The translations under genes and the position numbers were made by a program. Of a stretch of 49,345 nucleotides of DNA, positions 32,785 to 40,421 are shown piece after piece. Position 1 is the first letter of the stretch; each line of letters begins with the position of its first letter. Below the pieces are notes generated by a model. It saw nothing but the letters and a program-made list of their open reading frames with translations. It did not search any database and was not told where the DNA came from. This DNA comes from Chloroflexota bacterium (GTDB lineage: Bacteria; Chloroflexota; Limnocylindria; Limnocylindrales; CSP1-4), in the NCBI GenBank assembly GCA_017881915.1, contig JADGQK010000012.1:1-49345 (forward strand), given 5' to 3'.

Positions 32785-32809
32785 CCGTCGAAGAACGCCG
32801 GCAGCGGAC

Positions 32810-34090
32810 GTGAGTGAGGCGGACCGACTGCCGATCCTGGCGGACCGGCTGCGGGCCGTTGCGCGCCGGTTCGGGACGCCCCTGATGGCCACCGACGTGA
32901 CCGGCCTGGCGACGGCCGCCGGGACGCTCGCGGCGGCCTTTCCCGAGCCGTGCCTGCGCCAGTACTCGGTCAAGGCCAATGACGTGCCGGCCATCGTCGG
33001 CCGGCTGGGCGAGCTGGGCCTGGGCGCCAACGTCGTGTCGCGCGGGGAGTGGTCGATCGCCCGGCGCGCAGGCATTCCAAATAGCCGGATCACGCTCGAG
33101 GGAATCGGCAAGACGCCGGCTGACCTGCGTGCGGTCGTCCGCGCAGCCGAGCACGGCGACCCAATCCTGTGGACCGCAGTGGAGTCCGCGGATGAAGCGG
33201 CCGCCCTCGGCCGGCTCGCAGCTCGGGCGGTCCGGCGCGACACGCCGCGACTCGACGTCCTGCTCCGGTTCAACCCGGCGGTCGAGCCCGAGACGCTGCC
33301 CGGCCTGGCGGTCGGTTCCGGGTCCAGCAAGTTCGGCCTCGCCAACGATGAGCTGGCCGCGGCGATCGAGGCCGGGGGCGGTCCCCAGGGAGGGCTGCGC
33401 TGGCGCGGGATCCAGATCCACGTCGGCTCACAACTGGGCGCCGTCGACGCCTGGCGCGACGGCGTCCGGCGAGCGTTGGCGATCGTGGGGCTGCTGAGTG
33501 GGTCGCTGCCCGACTTCGACACCCTCGATGTCGGGGGCGGTTTCCCCGTCTTCGACGTCGACACGCCCGCTCCTCGACCCGAACGCTTCGCGCGCGAGCT
33601 CCGACTCCTCCTGCAGGCGCTGCCCGACGACCGGCGGCCAGCCCGGCTGGCCGTCGAGCCTGGGCGCTTCCTCGTCGCCCGAAGTGGCTTCCTGATCGCC
33701 ACGGTGCTCCATGTCCGCGACAGGAACGGTCCGATGGTGGTGCTCGACGCGGGCATGACCGAGCTGATCCGGCCGGCCCTCTATGGCGCGCGCCACGGTG
33801 TCGTCGCCCTGACCTCGGATCGCCGGCCGTGGCTCGCTCCGGAGCCGGCAGGCGGACTCCGGCTCACCGCGGTCGAAGGCCCGATTTGCGAGTCGACTGA
33901 CTCGCTCGGCCAGCACGCGCTGCCGCCACTCGTGCGCGGCGACCTGGTCGCGATCCGCGATGCCGGCGCGTACGGGGCGTCGCTCGGCTCGACCTATAAC
34001 GGCCGGCCGCGAGCACCCCAGGTCCTGCTCGAGCCCGATGGATCGTTCAGCCTCGCCCGGCGGCGCGGCGGCGGACTTACCATCAACTGA
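32810..34090 (+). CDS. lysA: Diaminopimelate decarboxylase-like PLP enzyme (fold type III)
   Basis: A 426-residue alanine-racemase-fold decarboxylase. The pyridoxal-phosphate lysine is in RQYSVKAND (K55). Then come IQIHVGSQ, the phosphate-binding DVGGGFP, VEPGRFLV, the substrate-binding ICESTDSLG across the dimer interface, and GAYGASLGSTYNGRPR. All match LysA, the last step of lysine synthesis. The GTG start has no clear ribosome binding site. No other lysine genes are adjacent, so a related decarboxylase of this fold is possible. The stop overlaps the TPM gene (TGATG). Confidence 0.75.
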   Translation: MSEADRLPILADRLRAVARRFGTPLMATDVTGLATAAGTLAAAFPEPCLRQYSVKANDVPAIVGRLGELGLGANVVSRGEWSIARRAGIPNSRITLEGIGKTPADLRAVVRAAEHGDPILWTAVESADEAAALGRLAARAVRRDTPRLDVLLRFNPAVEPETLPGLAVGSGSSKFGLANDELAAAIEAGGGPQGGLRWRGIQIHVGSQLGAVDAWRDGVRRALAIVGLLSGSLPDFDTLDVGGGFPVFDVDTPAPRPERFARELRLLLQALPDDRRPARLAVEPGRFLVARSGFLIATVLHVRDRNGPMVVLDAGMTELIRPALYGARHGVVALTSDRRPWLAPEPAGGLRLTAVEGPICESTDSLGQHALPPLVRGDLVAIRDAGAYGASLGSTYNGRPRAPQVLLEPDGSFSLARRRGGGLTIN

Positions 34091-35811
34091 TGGACCGTCG
34101 CCGCCTAGTCCGCGTCCGAGCGATCGTGCCGGTGCTGGTGCTGGCGGCGCTGCTCGGACCGTCCTTCGCCGCAGTCGCGCTGGCCGGCGGGCCGCCCTAT
34201 CCCGATCCCGTTCCGGGCCAACGGGTCTACGACACGGCAGGCGTCTTCGACGCCGCCACGATCGCCGCAGCCGAGGCGACGATCCAGGCGATCAAGGCGC
34301 GAACCGGCAGCGAAGTCGTGGTCTACACCCAGGGCTCGGATTACGGCGTCACCACCGACGAGGCCAATTCGGACGCCCAGGCATTGATGGACCAGTGGGG
34401 CATCGGCCGGAAGGGCTTCGACGACGGCCTGGTGATCCTGTTCGACCTCGATCCGAGCAACTGCCACGGCCAGGTCCAGCTGTATGCCGGACCCGGCTAC
34501 CGGGCCGCGTACCTCTCGAACGACCAGCGCGACGCGATCTTCAATCACGACATGCTGCCCCGCCTGCAGGCCTGCGACATGGCCGGCGCACTGGACGCCG
34601 GCCTGGCCAAGGTGGCCGCGGCGGCCACTCCCCAGAACGCGACCGACCTGTCCCGTGGGCGGATCATCAACGCGCTCGTTGGTCTGATCGTGGGACCGGC
34701 CCTCTTCCTGCTCGCAATCGCAACCACTTCGATCGCCTGGTGGCGGCGCGGCCGGGACGCGGTCTACACCGACGACCCGTCGGTCTACATGCCGGCTCCC
34801 CCGCCGGACCTCTCCCCGGCGTCGGCCGCGCTCGTCTACGACGGTCGCTCGAGCCGGCGGGCGCTGACGACCGCGATGCTCGACCTCGCCGGCCGAGGCG
34901 AGATCGCCTTCGACGTTCCGGACCCGCACAAGCCCGCCGTCCTGGCGATCGACACGGACCCTCCGGCCAACTCCGATCCGGCGGTGGAACAGGCTCGCCG
35001 GAAGGCGGGTCGCCAGCCGCTGACGAGCGCCGAGTCCTTTGCCCTGGTGATGCTCCACAGCATCGCCGGCGATGGCGGTCGGATCGAGCCCGGTTCGCTG
35101 CTCCAGTTCGGCCAGTACACCAGCAGCTTCAACTCGAAACTCGAGGATCACGCCGTGGCCCAGGGCTGGTTCGTCCAGGCCCCGACCAAGGTGATCGCCC
35201 GCTACGCCGGGCTGGGCGCGCTCGAGGTGTTCGGCGGGATTGCCGCCTACATCGCCGGCAGTTCGATCCCGTTCTCGGGCCTCCTGTTCGTGGCTGTCGG
35301 CCTGATTGCCGGCGGCGTCGTCTCGCTGGCGATCGCCCGGGCGATGCCTGCCCGGACTAGGAACGGGGCAATGATCGATGCCCAGCTCAAGGCGTATCGG
35401 CGGACCCTCGAGGCCACGATGGCCGAAGCCCGCTCGATGAATGAGGTGGTCGACTCGGCCAAGCTGGCCTGGCTCGACAGCCCGGACCTGGCTGTCGTCT
35501 GGGGCGTCGCCCTCGACCTGAACTCCGAGGTCCAGGCGGTTCTCGGCCGGACCGTCGAGGACGTTCAACAAGGGGCCGCCCGGGCCGGAACCTACTTCCC
35601 GATCTGGTACGGGACCGGCGCCGGGGTGGGCGGCTTCTCGGGCGGCTCAACCACTGCGGGCTCGCTGTTTTCGAGCGGCGGGATCCCCGACATCGGCGGA
35701 ATGATGTCGGCCCTGGGCACGATCGGCAACTCGCCCGCGTCATCGGGTGGCGGCGGTTTCGGCGGTGGCGGCTCCGGCGGCGGCGGTGGCGGAGCCGGCG
35801 GCGGCTTCTAG
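34090..35811 (+). CDS. TPM-domain/DUF2207-like membrane protein with glycine-rich tail
   Basis: A 573-residue protein. A signal-like helix (VPVLVLAALLGPSFAAVALAG) is followed by an extracellular TPM domain (about residues 45-185: VYDTAGVFDAATI, DDGLVILFDLD, QLYAGPGY). A transmembrane helix lies near 200-220, then a cytoplasmic DUF2207-type region and a second transmembrane hairpin near 378-415. The last about 60 residues are Gly/Ser-rich, ending in a nearly pure glycine run. TPM proteins act in membrane quality control or as phosphatases, but DUF2207 fusions are uncharacterised. It is coupled to the upstream decarboxylase gene. Confidence 0.82.
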   Translation: MDRRRLVRVRAIVPVLVLAALLGPSFAAVALAGGPPYPDPVPGQRVYDTAGVFDAATIAAAEATIQAIKARTGSEVVVYTQGSDYGVTTDEANSDAQALMDQWGIGRKGFDDGLVILFDLDPSNCHGQVQLYAGPGYRAAYLSNDQRDAIFNHDMLPRLQACDMAGALDAGLAKVAAAATPQNATDLSRGRIINALVGLIVGPALFLLAIATTSIAWWRRGRDAVYTDDPSVYMPAPPPDLSPASAALVYDGRSSRRALTTAMLDLAGRGEIAFDVPDPHKPAVLAIDTDPPANSDPAVEQARRKAGRQPLTSAESFALVMLHSIAGDGGRIEPGSLLQFGQYTSSFNSKLEDHAVAQGWFVQAPTKVIARYAGLGALEVFGGIAAYIAGSSIPFSGLLFVAVGLIAGGVVSLAIARAMPARTRNGAMIDAQLKAYRRTLEATMAEARSMNEVVDSAKLAWLDSPDLAVVWGVALDLNSEVQAVLGRTVEDVQQGAARAGTYFPIWYGTGAGVGGFSGGSTTAGSLFSSGGIPDIGGMMSALGTIGNSPASSGGGGFGGGGSGGGGGGAGGGF

Positions 35812-35921
35812 GGCTCAGCTGCGCCGCTGACGGTCGTGGTCCAGAGGGGGCGCGGACGAGGCACGGGTCGAAGCGGGCACCCGCGGCAGCGGCCCTCCGG
35901 GCCTGCCCGCTGGCCGTCGCT

Positions 35922-35927
35922 TACACT
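35922..35927 (+). promoter_or_regulatory. -10 box of leaderless promoter for the NTF2-like gene
   Basis: TACACT ends exactly 6 nt before ATG 35934, the same hexamer and spacing as at 31754. Confidence 0.65.
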
Positions 35928-35933
35928 GCGGGC

Positions 35934-36263
35934 ATGGGTGCAGTTGAAACGATGGAAGTCTTCTTCGAGCTCCTCAACGCCGGCGACCGCGAGGGTGCGG
36001 TGGCGCTCATGGATGAGAAGACCGAGATGCGCGTCCACGTTGGCGACAGCGTCCAGACCCTGCGCGGCGTGGAGCGGGTCGGCGGCTGGTTCCTGCGCAG
36101 CGATCGGGGATTGAAGATGATCCCCGGTGAGGTTCGTGACACGGGCAACACGTATGAGGCCGATATCCTCGTCGTCCGACCTGGGGCAACCTCACAGCAC
36201 CTCGACGCCACGTTCCGGGTCGAAGCCGGCAGGATCACCTCGATCAACCTCGCCCCGCGCTAG
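35934..36263 (+). CDS. NTF2/SnoaL-like protein
   Basis: A 109-residue single-domain protein with the cone-fold pattern: helix MEVFFELLNAGDREGAVALM, then strands such as EMRVHVG, YEADILVVRPG and LDATFRVEAGRITSINLA. Such proteins are small hydrolases, isomerases or binding proteins, and no active-site set stands out. It is monocistronic with a leaderless promoter. The 119 bp to the next stop (convergent) hold no gene. Confidence 0.75.
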   Translation: MGAVETMEVFFELLNAGDREGAVALMDEKTEMRVHVGDSVQTLRGVERVGGWFLRSDRGLKMIPGEVRDTGNTYEADILVVRPGATSQHLDATFRVEAGRITSINLAPR

Positions 36264-36382
36264 CGATCCCAGGCGGGGCACCTGGCGCGGGCCTGCTGAG
36301 CCGCGGACGCCCAAGGGCAGGGAGTCGAGACGGGTGCGTCCCGCGCCGCCGGGCGTCGGGCGCCGAAAGCCGCCGGGCGCGG

Positions 36383-37639
36383 CTACGGCGAGCTGGGCGA
36401 CGCCCCGTTGATCACGCCGCTTGGTGTTGGGCCGGGGATCGTGATCTTGTCCCCGGGCTTGATGCTGTTCGCATTCTTGATCTGCGGGTTGGCGCTGAGC
36501 AGCTGGGCCGTCGTCACGCCGAAGCGCTTGGCGATCTTCGTGATCGTGTCCCCCAGGACCACCGTGTAGACGTGGGGCGACGCCACCGCCGGGCCCGACA
36601 CTGTCGGTTCACTCGAAGGAAGGCCGCTGCCGGACGGGGCGACCAAGGTCGACGGTGTGACCACCCCAGGTGCGCCCCCAAAGTTGAGCAGGAACGGCAG
36701 CGAGATCATCACGATCGCGGCGATCAGCAAGGCGCCGAGCGCCAGGGCGACGCGCGGGATGGCCGGCATGCCGATCCGCGTCTTGAGGGTGGGGTACGCC
36801 TCGTTCCGGCGCGATCTCTCCCAGGCCGGTCGGCCCGGCTCGCGGCCTGCCGCAGCCGGCCGCCGTGACACCTGGCTCGCCCGCCGGCCTGGCGAGGCAA
36901 CGGCTGAGGCAACCGGGCGAATCGGCTCGTCATCATCGGCGCCGGCCGGCTGGGAACCATGCCGGGTCCCCGGCTCGCGGGACTGCCGGGCGGCGCGATC
37001 AGCCTCGAGGGAGCGGTCCAGGTCATCGAGGTCCGGTTCGTCGGCGCCTGTGGCGCGGGCCTCGGTCAGCCAGCGGGAACCGGCCAAGCCGGCCGAGGCG
37101 GCCGAGGCTCCGGCCGCGCCACGACCAGCCGTGTCTCGACCTCCAGCGTCGGCGAGGAAGGCCGGCGCCTGCGCTCCTTCGGCGTCCACGTCGGACCCGG
37201 CCACCCAGGCGGGCGGCGCGGCCCAATCGCGACTCTTCGAACGGGCTGGGGGCAAGTCGCCGGGGCGGACCTCGTCCGGCGTGTCGAAACCCGTCGCGAA
37301 CCCGGCATCGACTCGATCGTCTTCATCGCCCTCATCGGGCTGCGGAGCGGGATTCTGGCCGTGACCGGGCCGGGCAAGCCCGGCCAGCTCGTTCCGATCA
37401 GCGCCGCTGGTCGGCTTTGCGCGGGCCGCCTCGCGGCGGGCCCAGTCCTGGAACGTCGGGCAGGCAGCAAAACCCGGCGACAGGCAAAAGGCCTCCTGGT
37501 GGGCGATCGCTCGGGGTGCCGGACGGATCTCGGCGAAGCAACGATGACGATGGTCGGGCACGTCGGCCCGGGCGTCACGGTCGTGCTCGAACGCAACGAA
37601 TGGACAGGCGAGCGCACCGGTCGGGGTTGGCTCCGTCAT
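36383..37639 (-). CDS. Four-cysteine module/LysM single-pass membrane protein
   Basis: A 418-residue protein in three parts. Residues 10-62 carry four cysteines in the order CPF (C12), HRCFA (C34), FCLS (C52) and CP (C60), with histidines and HQ between, like a metal-binding finger. A long low-complexity Ala/Arg/Asp-rich linker follows. A transmembrane helix (VALALGALLIAAIVMISLPF) is at about 303-323. A Ser/Pro linker and one LysM domain (HVYTVVLGDTITKIAKRFGV, ending KPGDKITIP) form the C-terminus. N-in topology puts the cysteines inside and LysM at the wall. It could sense or tether peptidoglycan. TATCAT lies 7 nt before the ATG. Confidence 0.78.
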   Translation of the reverse strand: MTEPTPTGALACPFVAFEHDRDARADVPDHRHRCFAEIRPAPRAIAHQEAFCLSPGFAACPTFQDWARREAARAKPTSGADRNELAGLARPGHGQNPAPQPDEGDEDDRVDAGFATGFDTPDEVRPGDLPPARSKSRDWAAPPAWVAGSDVDAEGAQAPAFLADAGGRDTAGRGAAGASAASAGLAGSRWLTEARATGADEPDLDDLDRSLEADRAARQSREPGTRHGSQPAGADDDEPIRPVASAVASPGRRASQVSRRPAAAGREPGRPAWERSRRNEAYPTLKTRIGMPAIPRVALALGALLIAAIVMISLPFLLNFGGAPGVVTPSTLVAPSGSGLPSSEPTVSGPAVASPHVYTVVLGDTITKIAKRFGVTTAQLLSANPQIKNANSIKPGDKITIPGPTPSGVINGASPSSP

Positions 37640-37646
37640 CCCGAGG

Positions 37647-37652
37647 ATGATA
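37647..37652 (-). promoter_or_regulatory. -10 box for the LysM protein gene
   Basis: TATCAT (minus strand) ends 7 nt before the ATG at 37639, with no Shine-Dalgarno sequence. It is one nt off the spacing seen at the other leaderless starts. Confidence 0.5.
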
Positions 37653-37768
37653 CCGCCCCGGTCTGCACCGCGAGCGACTGACGCCGCCCGATCGAGATGG
37701 CCGCTGTCGGCGCCCCGGTCGAAGGCTGCGACACGTTCGCAATCCTCCGCGCTGATCCGCACCGGCGT

Positions 37769-37797
37769 TTGACAGGCCTGAGCGTCACTCTGAGACT
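37769..37797 (+). promoter_or_regulatory. Candidate sodN promoter
   Basis: A TTGACA (37769-37774) is followed after 17 nt by GAGACT (37792-37797), a weak -10. It would give a leader of about 30 nt including the AAGGAG of sodN. Confidence 0.3.
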
Positions 37798-37834
37798 GAG
37801 CTGGATCCCCAAGCCGCACCGAAGGAGACGCCCG

Positions 37835-38260
37835 ATGTCCCGACTCACCAACCGGTTTGTCCAGGCGCTTGCGCCGACGACCATCGTCAGCGCGCATTGC
37901 GACATTCCCTGCGGGATCTATGACCCGGCCGGCGCGGTCCTGGCGGCCCAGACCGTGGCCAAGATGGTTGACCTGATCGGCGCCCTCGACGGCAACAGCC
38001 CCGCGGATCGCAACAAGTTCGTTCGCTGCGTGGCGGTCAAGGAGCAGCACGCCGAACTCGTCAAGCACGAAGTCCAGGTGATCTGGTCCGACTACTTCAA
38101 GCCGGAGCACCTGGTCGCCAACCCGGACCTCCACACCAAGGTCTGGAACCTGCTCAAGCTGGCCGGCAAGAACAAGCAGAACGTCGATGCCGAGGCGGCC
38201 GCCCAGCTGCAGACTGCGGTCAAGGAGTTTGCCGACATCTTCTGGTCGACCAAGAAGTAG
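37835..38260 (+). CDS. sodN: Nickel-containing superoxide dismutase
   Basis: A 141-residue NiSOD precursor. The nickel hook HCDIPCGIYDP begins at residue 21; after maturation H21, C22 and C26 provide the nickel ligands (His1, Cys2, Cys6 in mature numbering). The 20-residue leader must be cut exactly before H21. The rest matches the four-helix bundle of the family, from FVRCVAVKEQHAELVKHEVQ to the C-terminal KEFADIFWSTK. GAAGGAG precedes the ATG. The next gene encodes the dedicated protease. It detoxifies superoxide in the cytoplasm. Confidence 0.96.
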   Translation: MSRLTNRFVQALAPTTIVSAHCDIPCGIYDPAGAVLAAQTVAKMVDLIGALDGNSPADRNKFVRCVAVKEQHAELVKHEVQVIWSDYFKPEHLVANPDLHTKVWNLLKLAGKNKQNVDAEAAAQLQTAVKEFADIFWSTKK

Positions 38261-38287
38261 TGCCCGGGACGCGTCTCACCGAACCGA

Positions 38288-38779
38288 TTGAACACGCTCA
38301 CGATTGAACGCCGGCTCAGCGAGCCGGCCAGCCGGCCGGCTGCCGCCCCATCAGCCGCGGCCGCCCGAGACAACCAGATCACCCATCAACCGTTTGGGCG
38401 CGTCTGGCGTGTCCTGGTCGCCGAGGGTTCGATGCGCCCGGCCCTCGAGCCGGGCGACTGGCTGCTCGTTGATCCGACGACCCGGCACTGGCCGCGCAGG
38501 GGAACGATCGTCGTGGTTCAGCAGCCGGCGAGCGGGATGCTCGTCGTCAAGCGAGTCGCGGCCCGACCGGGCGACACGATTCGCCTGCCCGGTGGCGCAC
38601 GCCGGCTCGGGCCGGCCGAAGCCTGGCTGATCGGCGACGCGGCGGACATCTCCGTCGACTCGCGGACGTATGGCGCCGTCAGCTTCGATCACTTCGTCGG
38701 CCGGGCCTGGCTGCGCTATGGACCCTTCGGCCGGCCGCTCAGCCTGCGGCGACGAGGCGCTCGGCGCCCGACTCGCTGA
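38288..38779 (+). CDS. sodX: Nickel superoxide dismutase maturation protease (S26 signal peptidase-like)
   Basis: A 163-residue S26-type serine protease without a membrane anchor. The nucleophile is in AEGSMRPALEPGDWL (S48) and the general base lysine in LVVKRVAARPGD (K88). Position directly after sodN identifies it as the enzyme that exposes the N-terminal histidine of NiSOD. The start is uncertain: TTG 38288 is the best available and has no clear ribosome binding site, and the first 35 residues are Ala-rich and probably disordered. The arginine-rich tail is coded partly by a 24-bp sequence repeated 68 bp further on. Confidence 0.88.
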   Translation: MNTLTIERRLSEPASRPAAAPSAAAARDNQITHQPFGRVWRVLVAEGSMRPALEPGDWLLVDPTTRHWPRRGTIVVVQQPASGMLVVKRVAARPGDTIRLPGGARRLGPAEAWLIGDAADISVDSRTYGAVSFDHFVGRAWLRYGPFGRPLSLRRRGARRPTR

Positions 38780-38823
38780 GCCCGCGGAGGGCCGGGCCCC
38801 GGCCGCTCAGCCTGCGGCGACGA
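38732..38823. repeat. 24-bp perfect direct repeat at the sodX/LLM 3' ends
   Basis: Bases 38732-38755 and 38800-38823 are identical. The first copy codes part of the basic tail of SodX; the second covers the last codons and stop of the LLM gene on the other strand. Confidence 0.8.
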
Positions 38824-39757
38824 CTTCCCGGCCGAGCAGGTCGATCATCGCCAGATCTCTGGGCACGAAATCCTGGAACATCAGGCGCTCCACCCCGACG
38901 GCCGCCAGTTCGGCGATCCGCGCCCGGGCGTGGTCCGGGGTCCCGATGATCCAGGTCCCCTCGCGCCGGCCAAACCAGGCCTTGCCATCCTCCTTGACAG
39001 CAAACCCGGCCAGCAATGCCGCCTTCCGGCCCGCCAGCTCGGAGGCGTCCGAGCCGATCAGCGTGCCGAGCATCGCCGAGCGGGTGATCGACCGTGGGTC
39101 GCGTCCGATCGCCAGGCAGGCCGCGTCCAGGGCGGCATACCGGTCGGCGATGTGGGCGGGGTCGCCGTCGACAAGGTTGAACTCGTCGGCGTAGCGAGCC
39201 GCGATTCGCAGGCCGCGCGGCGTACCGTCGCCGCCGACGAGGATCGGCGGATGCGGCTGCTGGACGGGCTTCGGCCTGAACAGCGCATTCGAGACTGTCC
39301 AGTGGCGCCCCGTGTACGACCAGCCGTCCGGCTCTTGCCACAGGCCGCGCACGATCGTCAGGGTCTCCTCGAGCATCTCGGCTCGTTCGGCGATCGGCGG
39401 GAAGGGCAGGCCATAACGGGCATGCTCCTGCTCGTGCCAGCCGGTCCCGAGCGCCACCTCCACGCGACCACCGCTCATCTCGTCGACGGTCGTCACCACC
39501 TTGGCGAACGAACCGGGCAGGCGGTAGGTCACCGGCGACACGAGCGCACCGAGGCGGATGGTGCTCGTCTCGCGGGCCAGGCCGGCCAGGACGGTCCAGG
39601 CATCGGTCGTCGGCAGGTCGCCCGGTCCGGGAAAGCTCTGGATGTGATCGGACCGGAAGAACGCTTCGAAGCCGGCCAACTCGGCCCGCCGGGCGACCGC
39701 CAGCTGGTCAGCGTACGAGAGGCCCTGCTGCGGCTCGATCATGATCGCAAAGCGCAT
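38807..39757 (-). CDS. LLM-class (luciferase-like) flavin/F420-dependent oxidoreductase
   Basis: A 316-residue TIM-barrel enzyme of the luciferase-like superfamily. It starts MRFAIMIEPQQGLSY and contains FFRSDHIQSF, RLGALVSPVTYR and LGTGWHEQEHARYG, typical of F420-dependent members. PPILVGGDGTPRGLRIAARY marks the cofactor phosphate region. F420 use is probable but not proven by sequence alone. AGGAGG lies 10 nt before the ATG; upstream in-frame starts overlap the MarR promoter and are less likely. It is divergent from the MarR-MFS operon and could be under the same regulator. Confidence 0.87.
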   Translation of the reverse strand: MRFAIMIEPQQGLSYADQLAVARRAELAGFEAFFRSDHIQSFPGPGDLPTTDAWTVLAGLARETSTIRLGALVSPVTYRLPGSFAKVVTTVDEMSGGRVEVALGTGWHEQEHARYGLPFPPIAERAEMLEETLTIVRGLWQEPDGWSYTGRHWTVSNALFRPKPVQQPHPPILVGGDGTPRGLRIAARYADEFNLVDGDPAHIADRYAALDAACLAIGRDPRSITRSAMLGTLIGSDASELAGRKAALLAGFAVKEDGKAWFGRREGTWIIGTPDHARARIAELAAVGVERLMFQDFVPRDLAMIDLLGREVVAAG

Positions 39758-39816
39758 CGGGAACGGTCCTCCTGGTAACGGCGGGCAATGGTTCACCCCG
39801 ACCGCGATCATCGGGG

Positions 39817-39864
39817 TTGACACAACTGTACGGATGGATATGATAGTTCACGAGATGCGAACTA
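39817..39864 (+). promoter_or_regulatory. Promoter and palindromic operator of the MarR gene
   Basis: TTGACA (39817-39822) and TATGAT (39839-39844) are 16 nt apart, a near-consensus housekeeping promoter. The inverted repeat TAGTTC (39844-39849) and GAACTA (39859-39864) covers the expected transcription start and the ATG at 39855, so MarR should repress its own operon. Confidence 0.7.
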
Positions 39865-40421
39865 CTGTCGAAAGCCGCGATGACTTGATCGGGTCGATTC
39901 TGGCCGATGTCGGCTGGTCGCTGCGCGAGCTCCGCTGTGCCTCGACCGAGAAGTTCCACAAGCAGGGCATCAGCATGACCCAGATCCATGTCCTGCGGCA
40001 GCTCGAGCAGCACGGCACGATGTCGATGAGCCGGATCGCCGAGCTCCTCGACGTGTCCCTGTCGAGCGCGACCGGGATCATCGACCGGATGGCGGAGCAC
40101 GGCCTGGTCGAACGCACGCGGGTGCCCGACGACCGGCGCGTCGTCCTCATCCAGCCGGCAGAGCTCGGCCTGCAGGCACTGGACGAGACCGAGGGGATCA
40201 AGCTCGATCGAATCCGGGCGATCTGCGCCCGGCTCGGTGACGTCCAGCTCCGCCGGATCACCCAGGCGGTCGGCGACCTGCGGGGTGCGATCGCCGCCGA
40301 GTTCGGAGTCGACCCGGAACCAGCCCACGTAGCCCATCGACACACCAGTCAGCCGGCCGATCCGGACGACGCCCCCAGCACGGCAAGGGAAGGGATCAAT
40401 GGAAGCGTTCCCAATCGATAG
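39855..40421 (+). CDS. MarR-family transcriptional regulator
   Basis: A 188-residue winged helix protein: recognition region MSRIAELLDVSLSSATGIID followed by RMAEHGLVERTRVPDDRRVV, the hallmark DRR wing. An ATG at 39855 sits 10 nt after a TATGAT box, giving a leader of only a few bases; in-frame ATGs at 39834 and 39840 lie inside the promoter. The 3' end overlaps the MFS gene by 23 bp. It most likely senses a phenolic or drug-like ligand and represses the efflux pump. Confidence 0.9.
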   Translation: MRTTVESRDDLIGSILADVGWSLRELRCASTEKFHKQGISMTQIHVLRQLEQHGTMSMSRIAELLDVSLSSATGIIDRMAEHGLVERTRVPDDRRVVLIQPAELGLQALDETEGIKLDRIRAICARLGDVQLRRITQAVGDLRGAIAAEFGVDPEPAHVAHRHTSQPADPDDAPSTAREGINGSVPNR

